A program made the translations under genes and the position numbers. Source: an uncultured Paraglaciecola sp. (GTDB lineage Bacteria; Pseudomonadota; Gammaproteobacteria; Enterobacterales; Alteromonadaceae). Taken from it: 64,000 nt of DNA. Position 1 is the first letter of the stretch. Every line of letters begins with the position of its first letter. The stretch is from the NCBI RefSeq assembly GCF_937123705.1, contig NZ_CAKZKO010000047.1, positions 1-64,000 of the forward strand. Direction: 5' to 3'. The notes under the pieces are model-generated. The model did not search any database, was not told where the DNA came from, and was given only the letters and a program-made list of their open reading frames with translations. Positions 39,033 through 48,600 of the stretch are shown piece after piece.

Positions 39033-40451
39033 ATTCATTTACGGCGTAGTCTCATTATATTTCTTGTACTGGTAATTGGTGGCTGTAATGACATCAAACA
39101 ATCTTCCAGCTTGGGAGAAATTTTAGATGCAGGTGTATTAAAAGTAGGTACAACCTATGGGCTTACGACCTATTATAATGGCGCCACAGGACCAGTAGGG
39201 TTTGAATATGAACTGGCGGAAGGTTTTGCCGACTACCTTGGCGTTAAACTCGAAGTATTTCCATACTACAATTTAGACGATTTATTCCCGCAATTAACAA
39301 ATGCTCATCTCGATATGATTGCCGCCGGCATAAGCGTCAGCCCTGAACGCTTTCAAAAGTACAAATTTGGCCCTGGATATCAGCGCGTCAGTGAAAAACT
39401 GGTATTTAAGCAAGGTAATAAATGGCCTAGAAAAATTGCGGACCTGCAGGGCGAGTTAGTTATTGCAGCTGGCAGTAGCCACCATGAATCACTCCTTAGA
39501 CTGAAGCAGCAAGACGAACAACTGAGCTGGCAGGAAACAGATGACAGTGATATGGAAGAGCTGTTGGAAATGGTACTAAATGAAGAACTAGACTACACCA
39601 TTGCCGATTCCAATATTTTGGCCTTAATGCGTCGCCGTTATCCCGAACTATCGATAGGTTTTTCCATTAGCCCAGAGCAAAATATTGCCTGGGCAGTCAA
39701 TAAAGATAGAGACGACTCATTGTTAGCAGCACTTATTGAATATTTTGGGATCATCCAAAATAACGGTACTTTAGCTGCACTTGAAGATAAATATTTTGGG
39801 CACGTTAGGCAGTTTAATTACGTTGATACTAGAGAGTTTATTAAATCCTCGAAACAGGTTTTACCTAAATTTAAACCCTGGTTTATGCAGTATTCAGGGG
39901 ATCTCGACTGGCGTTTATTAGCTGCCATGAGTTATCAAGAAAGTCATTGGGAACCAGAAGCGACTTCCGTTACCGGGGTGCGCGGCATGATGATGCTAAC
40001 CATGGCAACGGCTAAGGAATTGGGTATAGTTTCTCGGCTTGATCCTGAGCAAAGCATAAAAGGTGGGGCCCAATATCTCACTGGGTTACTTAAACGCATT
40101 CCAGATCGTATTACCTACCCTGATCGCTTATGGTTTGCACTCGCCTCATATAACGTGGGAATGGGGCATTTAGAAGATGCTAGAGTTTTAACTGACAGGC
40201 AAGGTGCCAACCCCGATATGTGGGTAGATGTTAAAATAAGGCTACTTCAATTAAGACAGAAAAAATATTACAAAACCGTTAGGTATGGTTATGCTCGTGG
40301 TAATGAAGCAGTGGCCTATGTGGATAACATCAGGCGATATTACGACACTCTTGTGTGGTTAGATGAGCAACAACCTCATATGCTAGAGCCAGACGTTGCC
40401 CCAGATGAACCTCCTGCGCCAGTGGCACCAGACACAGAACTAACAGACTGA
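39033..40451 (+). CDS. mltF: Membrane-bound lytic transglycosylase MltF
   Basis: MltF cuts peptidoglycan glycan strands with release of anhydromuropeptides. Residues about 30-260 are a solute-binding-like domain (FEYELAEGFADYLGVKLEVF). The lytic domain follows with catalytic Glu in SYQESHWEPEATS and the family motif GVRGMMMLT. The in-frame extension upstream of the first usual start codon (TTG at 39111) encodes LRRSLIIFLVLVIGGC, an intact lipoprotein signal, so translation must begin before it. The frame is closed by TAA at 39000-39002 and has no ATG, GTG or TTG; ATT at 39033 has GAGGG 7 nt upstream and is the best start. The gene lies between purL and tadA, as in E. coli. Confidence 0.9.
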   Translation: MHLRRSLIIFLVLVIGGCNDIKQSSSLGEILDAGVLKVGTTYGLTTYYNGATGPVGFEYELAEGFADYLGVKLEVFPYYNLDDLFPQLTNAHLDMIAAGISVSPERFQKYKFGPGYQRVSEKLVFKQGNKWPRKIADLQGELVIAAGSSHHESLLRLKQQDEQLSWQETDDSDMEELLEMVLNEELDYTIADSNILALMRRRYPELSIGFSISPEQNIAWAVNKDRDDSLLAALIEYFGIIQNNGTLAALEDKYFGHVRQFNYVDTREFIKSSKQVLPKFKPWFMQYSGDLDWRLLAAMSYQESHWEPEATSVTGVRGMMMLTMATAKELGIVSRLDPEQSIKGGAQYLTGLLKRIPDRITYPDRLWFALASYNVGMGHLEDARVLTDRQGANPDMWVDVKIRLLQLRQKKYYKTVRYGYARGNEAVAYVDNIRRYYDTLVWLDEQQPHMLEPDVAPDEPPAPVAPDTELTD

Positions 40452-40648
40452 AGCATCAGTTACCCCCTAACAATTAATGTCCGCGACTACTAATAGTTGA
40501 TATTGCAACTTACTGGTTGATCCTTTGAAATCTGCGAAATAGATACCCATTGTCATAAAATTTTAACAAAGTTCACTTATATAGGATGCTATAAATTGAA
40601 CTTTAGCCAGTTAAGTTAAGTCTACCTAAAACATTTCAAGGGGGAAAA

Positions 40649-40801
40649 ATGAAGAAACGAACCGATACCGTCAATAGAAGCCGATTAAGCAGCAATAATA
40701 GAAGACGCCAAATGTTAAAGCGTGTGCATCAGAAAGTAATTTCTCGTCGCCAGAATTTTCAAGTATTAGAGGTAAATGAAGAATTAGCGCAAGCTTGTTA
40801 A
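40649..40801 (+). CDS. Small basic protein of unknown function
   Basis: A 50-residue frame begins MKKRTDTVNRSRLSSNNRRR and ends VNEELAQAC. It is rich in Arg, Asn and Lys in its first 40 residues, with an acidic end and one terminal Cys. A very strong Shine-Dalgarno, AAGGGGG, lies 5 nt before the ATG, and the stop is 7 bp from the end of convergent tadA. The charge suggests nucleic-acid or ribosome binding; this is inference. It is too short to be sure by composition alone, but the ribosome-binding site makes it likely real. Confidence 0.65.
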   Translation: MKKRTDTVNRSRLSSNNRRRQMLKRVHQKVISRRQNFQVLEVNEELAQAC

Positions 40802-40807
40802 TCAAAA

Positions 40808-41299
<492 letters not shown>

Positions 41300-41490
41300 T
41301 TATATTTCTCTATTTTTGGCTAGTTACATTACCTAATTAGCCATTTTCACTAAAATGTTAGACATCACTTCTTAACAAACCATTTAACTATATGATTAAT
41401 ATAGATTTTTACTTGTGGCCAATTATTTGCTTTGTTCTTGGCATAAGCATAAACTTTTTATAATTCGTATCAAGGTATAGGAGAAAAATC

Positions 41491-41733
41491 ATGAATTTAA
41501 CTGCCATCGCCATAGTTGCACTTGTATGTTGGGCAATAGTCGAATTGGTTAATGGGCCTAAAGGTAAAAAGAAGGAGCAGAAAAATACCGAACAAGTCAA
41601 TACAATTAATGATTTAGAGCGTGAAGTTGCGGCATTGCGCGATCGTATCGAAACATTAGAAAAAATAGTTACCGATGAAAAATATGATCTTAATCGCCAA
41701 TTTAATGACTTAGAAAAAGATAAGGTCGCTTAA
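41491..41733 (+). CDS. PspB-like small membrane coiled-coil protein
   Basis: An 80-residue protein with an N-terminal transmembrane helix (about 3-20, LTAIAIVALVCWAIVELV), a lysine-rich turn and a C-terminal coiled coil (INDLEREVAALRDRIETLE, then the end NRQFNDLEKDKVA). This is the layout of phage-shock protein B and of the envelope-stress YiaW-like sets, but no psp genes are beside it. An AGGAG precedes the ATG. Its 3' 42 bp recur, with synonymous changes only, at 50874-50915, marking the ends of the island between them. Confidence 0.7.
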   Translation: MNLTAIAIVALVCWAIVELVNGPKGKKKEQKNTEQVNTINDLEREVAALRDRIETLEKIVTDEKYDLNRQFNDLEKDKVA

Positions 41734-41762
41734 TTTCTGCTGACAGTCAGAAATTCTAAATA

Positions 41763-41798
41763 AGAGTAAGAAACGCTACTACAGGCGTTTCTTACTCT
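41763..41798 (+). terminator. Hairpin after PspB-like gene
   Basis: AGAGTAAGAAACGC (41763-41776) pairs perfectly over 14 bp with GCGTTTCTTACTCT (41785-41798) across an 8-nt loop. There is no T run after it, so it may stabilise the transcript rather than end it. A smaller TTTCTG/CAGAAA pair lies at 41735-41753. Confidence 0.6.
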
Positions 41799-41815
41799 GA
41801 GTGTCAGGTTAGTCA

Positions 41816-42004
41816 TTAATGAGAGTGTGAATTACTTAAATAGTAGAAAATTACTAAGTCAAAGTCAGAACCCACACCATTTGTATCACCACTTTCAGGG
41901 GGCTTATTTTGAGAATATGCACCTGCTTTAAAACAGTTCCATTCTTCTATTAGATCGTAGCCACTATTTTCAGCTTGCATATCTACAAATTGATAACATA
42001 GACG
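41816..42004 (-). pseudogene. C-terminal relic of a PL7-type alginate lyase
   Basis: Read on the minus strand, the frame ends with a natural stop at 41816-41818 and is closed upstream by a stop at 42005-42007. The translation includes FKAGAYSQNKPPESGDTNG and FDLVIFYYLSNSH. This matches the end of the intact lyase in this window (YFKAGVYNQNN...FVQATFYHLDNTH at 49743-50741) and of PL7 lyases in general. About 250 N-terminal residues, including the RTELR and QIH active-site motifs, are missing, so it is a dead fragment. Confidence 0.6.
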
Positions 42005-42546
42005 TTATTTTCGGTTAGCAAATTGGAGATTACCAAAAATAGTAAAGCTTCAGTATAGGTCATACACATTTTCTAAAATAGTACAAAATCCATAACCAAA
42101 TCCCCCCTAATTATCTATAGCTTAGAAGTTCGGTAAGGAAAACAAGTTTTGTTCTACAACTACTCCCATTGCACACTATTGATATTTTACTGAAAATTCG
42201 AACTTTTCGCATACATCCTCTATAAATAGAGAATATATGCTGTTAAAAGCATAAAAGTGGAAGAATTAGACTCAACATCCACAAAACAGTCGACTGAATA
42301 ATAAAACGTCAATGTCACCTAATGTATCCGACAGGCATGCGTAATCAATATCGGCAACATAACGGTTACCGCCACTGGTAATACCAATTTGCAATTAAAC
42401 TGACTCATTGGATATTACCAATTGATTGATATCTTATCTATTATTCCGTATATTGAAACGTAACAATTTTACAACATTGGTATAACATCAATATGGCAAG
42501 CGATCCGCAATCATATGATCACTCAAAAAACATCGGAGAACTCGAT
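42005..42546. other. Upstream region of the TonB receptor
   Basis: Some 540 bp without an intact gene. AT-rich, with two palindromic operator-like sites (42375-42388 and 42407-42422). A start at 42493 for the receptor would leave a shorter leader. No riboswitch or small RNA structure is recognised. Confidence 0.4.
42375..42422. promoter_or_regulatory. Paired GntR/FadR-like operator sites
   Basis: CTGGTAATACCAAT (42375-42388) and ATTGGATATTACCAAT (42407-42422) both have the TTGG...CCAA palindrome. Taken together they also form an imperfect inverted repeat (12 of 13). The shape recalls UxuR/ExuR-type sites of FadR-subfamily GntR regulators, which control uronate genes; linkage to alginate use fits. 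The regulator is not in the window. Confidence 0.4.
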
Positions 42547-45500
42547 ATGTCGTTGATATCAGATAAGAACACAAACTTAATCAATCAAAAAAAGCGATTT
42601 ATGCTTAAACCTGTCGCAAAATGGGTAAAAGCCGCAGCTTTCGCTTCTGTAACCGGTTCTTTTGCATTTTCGGCCACTGCACAAGAAACTCAAACAGCAA
42701 ATGAGAACCAAGCAGATCAAGATCTTGAAGTTATTGAAATCCTTGGAACTCGCAAAACCATTCAAAATCAAATTGCGATAAAACGCGAGTCTACATCTGT
42801 AGTTGACGGATTATCTGCTGATGATATTGGTGATTTACCTGCCCTTTCAATCGGTGAAGCCTTAGAGTCAATTACTGGGGCCGCATCTCACCGTGAAAAC
42901 GGTGGCGCGACTGAAATTACTATTCGTGGTCTTGGTCCTTTCTTAAGTGCAACCCACATTAACGGCCGTGAAGCCACAAATGGTAGTGGCGACCGTTCAG
43001 TTAACTTTTCTCAGTTTCCGTCAGAACTTATGAAAAAGGTGGCTATTTATAAAACTCAAGACGCTTCAATGATTGAAGGTGGTGTTGCTGGTTTAATCAC
43101 CCTAGAAACACTTAAACCTTTAGATCACGGTAAACAAAGCTTTCAAGGTGAAGTTAAACTTAATTATAACCCTGACCAAGCAAATGTTGAAAACTCACTT
43201 CAAGGCGACTTAGGCTACCGTGGTACGCTAAGTTTTGTTGATCAGTTCGAATTCGAAAATGGCTCGGCATTAGGAGTGACGGTCGGTTGGCAACGTCAAG
43301 ATATCAGCCAGCCAGAAGCTGAGTATCGAAGCTCTAGTCCTTCAGGCTCGTCTTTGTGGGCTTGTTTGAATGACCCAAGCAATATGAATGAAGGTTTTTT
43401 TAGAAGTTCAGCGGGTGACTGTGAAGACCAGGTGAACGGTAGCAATAATCAAGGCTATCAGACTGATATCAATCCAACCACAGGTCGCGCGGAAGACGCG
43501 GGTAAGCAATACGCGTGGACTGGTTCAAGCCGTAGTTTCCGTCAAAATGAAACCTCTGATGAAAGAGACGCACTATTTTTAGGATTACAATTTCAACCAT
43601 CTGATGCTTGGGACATAAATTTCGACGCTCAAGTCTCTGATCGTACTCAAGCTGAAGCACGACATGATTTAATTTTCTTACAAAAGCGCGTTACCCCTGG
43701 TATTACAGGTGAGAATCTAATTACCAACAGTGTTGGTGGTATTTTACATTGGGAAGGTCAAGATCGTATCGAATCTGCAGGCGAGCAGTTTTCTCGAGAG
43801 GAAAACTATCGTGGCTATGGTTTAAACGTAGAACATCATGTAAATGATAAATTAACCATTAATGCAGACGTTTCTTATTCTCAAACCAAACGTGAAGAGC
43901 TACAAATATCAAACCGAGGTCGCACTTCAAGTCGTCCATTCTTTTCTTGGGATATGGGTGAGCATATTCCTAACTTTACCGTCACTGATTTTGACGTAAC
44001 CGATATTTCTAATTTTACCTCTGACTTACGAACACGTCTCGATCGTGAAAACGTTCGCGAAAATGAAGTGACTTCAGCGCGTGTTGACTTTGATTACGCG
44101 TTAGATAGCGATGTGTTTACTAGCATCCAAGGTGGGGTGCGAGTTTCTGAATTGACTTTTGTTCAATATGGTGGTGGTAACGGCAACGGCACACGAACTC
44201 AAATCGAATTAGACGAAACCGTAACCAATGCAAACAACGTATTTCAGGATTGTCAAATTAACTTTCCTGAGTCTGATTTCTTATCTGGAATGTCTGACGG
44301 CGACCTAGTTACGCAAATCGACAGTTCTGGAAATGTCGTGTCTAGTGGCACAGGTTCTTCATGGGCTACCTATGACAACGTTTGTTTCTCTCAAGCATTG
44401 GCAGCTTCTGCAGGCATAGAGTTTGCGTATCCAGAAGTTGAATACCAAAACCAAGGAACCATTGACGTTACGGAAGAAACAATATCTGCATACATAATGG
44501 CTAACTACAACACCGAAATGATGGGTAAATACATTCGCGGTAACTTTGGTTTGCGAGTAGTCAATACCGATGTGACTTCAATAGGCTTTAGGCAAGGTTA
44601 CGTGTTTAGCCAAGATCCATTAACTGATTTGTGGAGCTCTGCTGAGGCAGGATCTATTCAGCGCACTGTTGCTGGAAGTGATTACACCGAGGTATTACCT
44701 AGTTTTAATTTAGTCATAGATTACAGCGATGATGTTCTTCTAAGAGGCGGAATTTATCGAGGTATGTCTCGCGTAGATCCCGCTGACCTTAGTTTCGATC
44801 GCTCAATCCAAACCGACGATGAAGCTGAAGCGGCGACGCGTGAAGAATTGTTAACTGGGGTTGACGGCTCTGGTAACCCTAGTACTCAACCTCTGATGTC
44901 TTGGAACTTCGATGTAGCGGCTGAGTGGTACCCTAATGAAGATTCAATCTTTGCATTTGGCGTGTACTACAAACAATTCAATGGTGGTTTCCAACAACAA
45001 ACCGTATTAGAAGACTTCACAATTGATGGTGTTAGTGTTTCATTGCCAATTACTAATTCAGTTACCACTGATGAAAGCAGCGACCTTTTTGGAATAGAAG
45101 CGTCTTTGGCTTATCGTTGGGATAGCGGAGTGGGTGTAAAGTTAGGCTATAACTACGCTGACACGGACTACGAATTTGAAGATAGCCTTTACGGCGATAC
45201 CTTCAACACTGGCCTTGATGGTGTAACCACGCAACTTACTGAAGGTATTGTTGCACCAGGTGGCGTACCAGGCTTCTCTGAGCATGTTTTCAGTGGTCAG
45301 GTTTATTACCAAGTGGGTGACTTTGATACTGCACTTATCTACAAATATCGAAGCGAATATTTTCAGCCATACACAAGTAACGGTACAAGACTACGTTATG
45401 TTGATGAGGCAGCGGTTTGGGAAGCTCGCGCTACCTACAAAATCAACAAGCAAATTCGTATAAAAGTTTCAGCTATTAACCTGTTCAGTGAGCCTAAGTC

Positions 45501-45585
45501 TCAAGACTACTTCGTTATAGGCAATACAGGTGAAGTGAATGACTACGGCCCTCGTTTATTCGCAGGTATTAGCTTCAAGTATTAA
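42547..45585 (+). CDS. TonB-dependent outer-membrane receptor
   Basis: A 1012-residue TonB-dependent receptor of the large type found in marine polysaccharide users. A signal region spans about residues 20-48 (AFASVTGSFAFSATAQ). A TonB-box-like DLEVIEILGTR precedes the plug (TSVVDGLSADDIGDLPALSIGEALESITG, outline; plug about 60-190). A 22-strand barrel follows and ends with the C-terminal signature NEYGPRLFAGISFKY-like segment DYGPRLFAGISFKY, finishing in an aromatic residue. I prefer the ATG at 42547 (GGAG 8 nt upstream) to the in-frame ATG at 42493. Its neighbours suggest uptake of alginate oligosaccharides. Confidence 0.9.
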   Translation: MSLISDKNTNLINQKKRFMLKPVAKWVKAAAFASVTGSFAFSATAQETQTANENQADQDLEVIEILGTRKTIQNQIAIKRESTSVVDGLSADDIGDLPALSIGEALESITGAASHRENGGATEITIRGLGPFLSATHINGREATNGSGDRSVNFSQFPSELMKKVAIYKTQDASMIEGGVAGLITLETLKPLDHGKQSFQGEVKLNYNPDQANVENSLQGDLGYRGTLSFVDQFEFENGSALGVTVGWQRQDISQPEAEYRSSSPSGSSLWACLNDPSNMNEGFFRSSAGDCEDQVNGSNNQGYQTDINPTTGRAEDAGKQYAWTGSSRSFRQNETSDERDALFLGLQFQPSDAWDINFDAQVSDRTQAEARHDLIFLQKRVTPGITGENLITNSVGGILHWEGQDRIESAGEQFSREENYRGYGLNVEHHVNDKLTINADVSYSQTKREELQISNRGRTSSRPFFSWDMGEHIPNFTVTDFDVTDISNFTSDLRTRLDRENVRENEVTSARVDFDYALDSDVFTSIQGGVRVSELTFVQYGGGNGNGTRTQIELDETVTNANNVFQDCQINFPESDFLSGMSDGDLVTQIDSSGNVVSSGTGSSWATYDNVCFSQALAASAGIEFAYPEVEYQNQGTIDVTEETISAYIMANYNTEMMGKYIRGNFGLRVVNTDVTSIGFRQGYVFSQDPLTDLWSSAEAGSIQRTVAGSDYTEVLPSFNLVIDYSDDVLLRGGIYRGMSRVDPADLSFDRSIQTDDEAEAATREELLTGVDGSGNPSTQPLMSWNFDVAAEWYPNEDSIFAFGVYYKQFNGGFQQQTVLEDFTIDGVSVSLPITNSVTTDESSDLFGIEASLAYRWDSGVGVKLGYNYADTDYEFEDSLYGDTFNTGLDGVTTQLTEGIVAPGGVPGFSEHVFSGQVYYQVGDFDTALIYKYRSEYFQPYTSNGTRLRYVDEAAVWEARATYKINKQIRIKVSAINLFSEPKSQDYFVIGNTGEVNDYGPRLFAGISFKY

Positions 45586-45681
45586 TCGAGCATAATGCCT
45601 AGTTTGAAAATATATACATTTACCTAATTTGTTCGGTAACTAGGCAATATTTTAGAAGAAAAATTTTCAGGAGTAGAAAGC

Positions 45682-48600
45682 ATGTTTAAGAAAACACTTA
45701 TACCCTTAGTTATCACGACAGCCTTAGTAGGTTGTGGCAGTGATAACGCCGAGTTGGAAGGCAATAGCCGCGGGAGTATCCAAATTACCGGTAGTAATTT
45801 TGTTGCCGGTGCAAGCCTCTCGGCATCTGTATCTGACTCAGACGGAATTCAAAGCGGCACCCTTAGTTATGCTTGGTCAACAGGCGTAACTGGCAATACC
45901 TACACCATAACCGAAGCTGACGAAGGCTCAGTAATCTCGGTTTCTGCTGTATATACTGACGAAGCTGGTTTCACTGAAGGAGTGGGTGCATCAACAACTG
46001 TTATAAACCCAACTTTAAATGTGACGGCTATGGTTGTGAAAGGGCCGGTAAGTGGCGCAAGCTGTGACATATTCGCAGTAAATAGCGGTACTGCGGCAGC
46101 TTCTTCACAAGCTAATGGTATGTCTTCAGACTCAGGCACGGTTACCTTTAGCGATGTTCATTTTGAAGGCCCTGGTCTTGTTTCCTGTACTGGTGGTACT
46201 TACATCGATGAATCTACAGGCGATACGTTAGAAGCGCCTATGCTAAGAGCTTTAGTCAATGTGGTTGAAGGTGACGAGACAACACCTGCGCCATCTTATG
46301 TGGTTTCACCTTTGACCGAAATGGCAATACAAGCTGCAGGCGCTGATTTAAATGGTGTGGCTGATGCAACAAACGCGATCAATGCTCGATTTGGGATCCG
46401 TTTTGATACCACAGAAGTAGTACCTACAGCTGTAGGTGTTAGTGCTCTTGGAGCAGAAGGTGCTGAAGATGCAGACAGATATGGCTCTGTGTTAGCGCTG
46501 TTATCGCAGCTAGATGCTGACGATAATGACAACAATATGTCTGCAGTCTTAACCAATCTTGTCACTAGTTTTGTTGACGGGTCTTTTTCTGAAGCTTCTT
46601 TAACTGCATTTGAAATGGCACAAACCAACTTGCAAACCACTTCCAATGTAGCTGCAGATGTCGATCAGGCCTTACTTAACATTATTGGCTCGTCCATTGG
46701 CTATAACGATGACCCCGTTACTGCCATTATAGAAGGCGTGTTAAGCGCTACAGTGCAAAACATAGCTTCGGAGCCTGTAACAGCTTCTGTTTCTGTTACT
46801 GATCCAAACTTTGAAGAAGATGCCATAGTGGCGCAATCGGACATTGTACTTACTTACGGCACTTTTAGTATTGGCGCAGACGGTGGTTGGTCTTATACAG
46901 TTGATGTTACCAATGAATCTGTTGCTGATCTTGTTGTAGGTGAATCTGTTAACGATACAATCACCATCGCTTCTATCGATGGCACCACGGCCGAAATAAA
47001 AGTCCGAGTAGCAGCTTTGACCCAAGTGGTAAAAATTTCTGACATCGGTAATGATACCGGTGAAATTAGACTCGGCGTCGACAATCTGCGTCAAGGTAAA
47101 CTTAGCGCTTCTTTTTCTAAAGAGGTCGCATTGGGTAGCGATGGCAATAATAAGGATGCCTATATTACACTTTACGGCTCTTCTGGAAGCTCTGCCGAAT
47201 CACTAATAGATTTACGTATTCAAGGAAGTCAAACTGACAGTGAAGGAAACGCCATTGATCCTAGATTCCTTGTTAGAAATACCGACAGTGACGCCTATCC
47301 CGGCGACACAATTACTTCTCCATTTATTGAAAACCAGTTCTATATGGTAGAAATTACATGGGATATGGACGCAGCTGAACAACTTACAGTTGCCATCAAC
47401 GGAGAAGTTATCGGTGGAGGCTCTTTCTCAACAGCGGCGGTTGTCGACTCTGACTTCACCGATCTAGCTCAATGGTTTGCAGACGGTGTAAGAGTTATCC
47501 AATTTAGGTTTGGAGATAACGACAGAACCATCCCATTTGGCTCTTTCTATGTTGATAACATCGAAGTGTTTTCTGATACAACAGGGACTGTCAGTGTATT
47601 TGAAGATAATTTTGAAAGTTATGACGTCGGCGAGACCTTAGATGGTGACAGCAGCCTTTACGGTTTAGCTATCTATTCTGAAGTCGCAGTATTTGATGCT
47701 GGCGATGGCACTTCTGAGCCTACACCTGCGGCTTTCTTTGGTCTAACCGCCGCCGTTGCAAGTGATACTACCGAAGCGCTGACGGGTAAAGTAAGTGTTA
47801 TCGACCCTGATGAAGGTGAAGCCTTTATCGTTGAGTCTATGCTCACAGGCACATTTGGTGCACTCTCGATGCTAGAAGACGGCTCGTTTAGTTACGCACT
47901 AGACTCAACCAATCCAACCATAGCTGCATTAGTAGTAGGTGAGCGCGAGACTGATACCTTCACTATTGAATCGATTGATGGCACTACGGCCGAATTAGTC
48001 ATTACCATAACGGGCAGTATTGTGGTTAATACTGGCGCTAATAACGTTGCTGTTATCATTGACACCAATGATGGCGACACAGGTGAGCTTCGTTATGCTC
48101 TTGGAAGTAATGGACCTCTTGCTCAGGGTAAAATTGAGGTGTCTGTTAAACGTCTAGATGATGACTTAGGTAATGGTGATGCCTTTATTACTCTGTTTAA
48201 TTCTAACACTAACAACAACGGCGCCATTTTAGATCTTCGCATTAAAGATGATAGTTTTGGTGTACGTAGTCCAGGTAGTGTCGATACGTCAGCGGCCACA
48301 GTGATGCTTGACCAATTCATGAAAGTTGTGATCACTTGGGAATACCCAGCAGGTAACTTAGAAGTTAATCCACTGGTTACCGTTGAGATTGATGGCGTCA
48401 GGTATACAGCAGAAGGCTTTACACCAGACAACGAGTCTTTTGGTGGTGTGACACACGTTGCCTTTAGGTTTGGCGATAACAGCGGCGTCAGAGAAGCAAC
48501 GGGCAAATTCACAATTGATGACTTAGTTATTTACTCAGATGTAGCTGGAACAACTGAAGCATTTAACGATGACTTTGAGACTTATGCCGAAGGTGATTCA

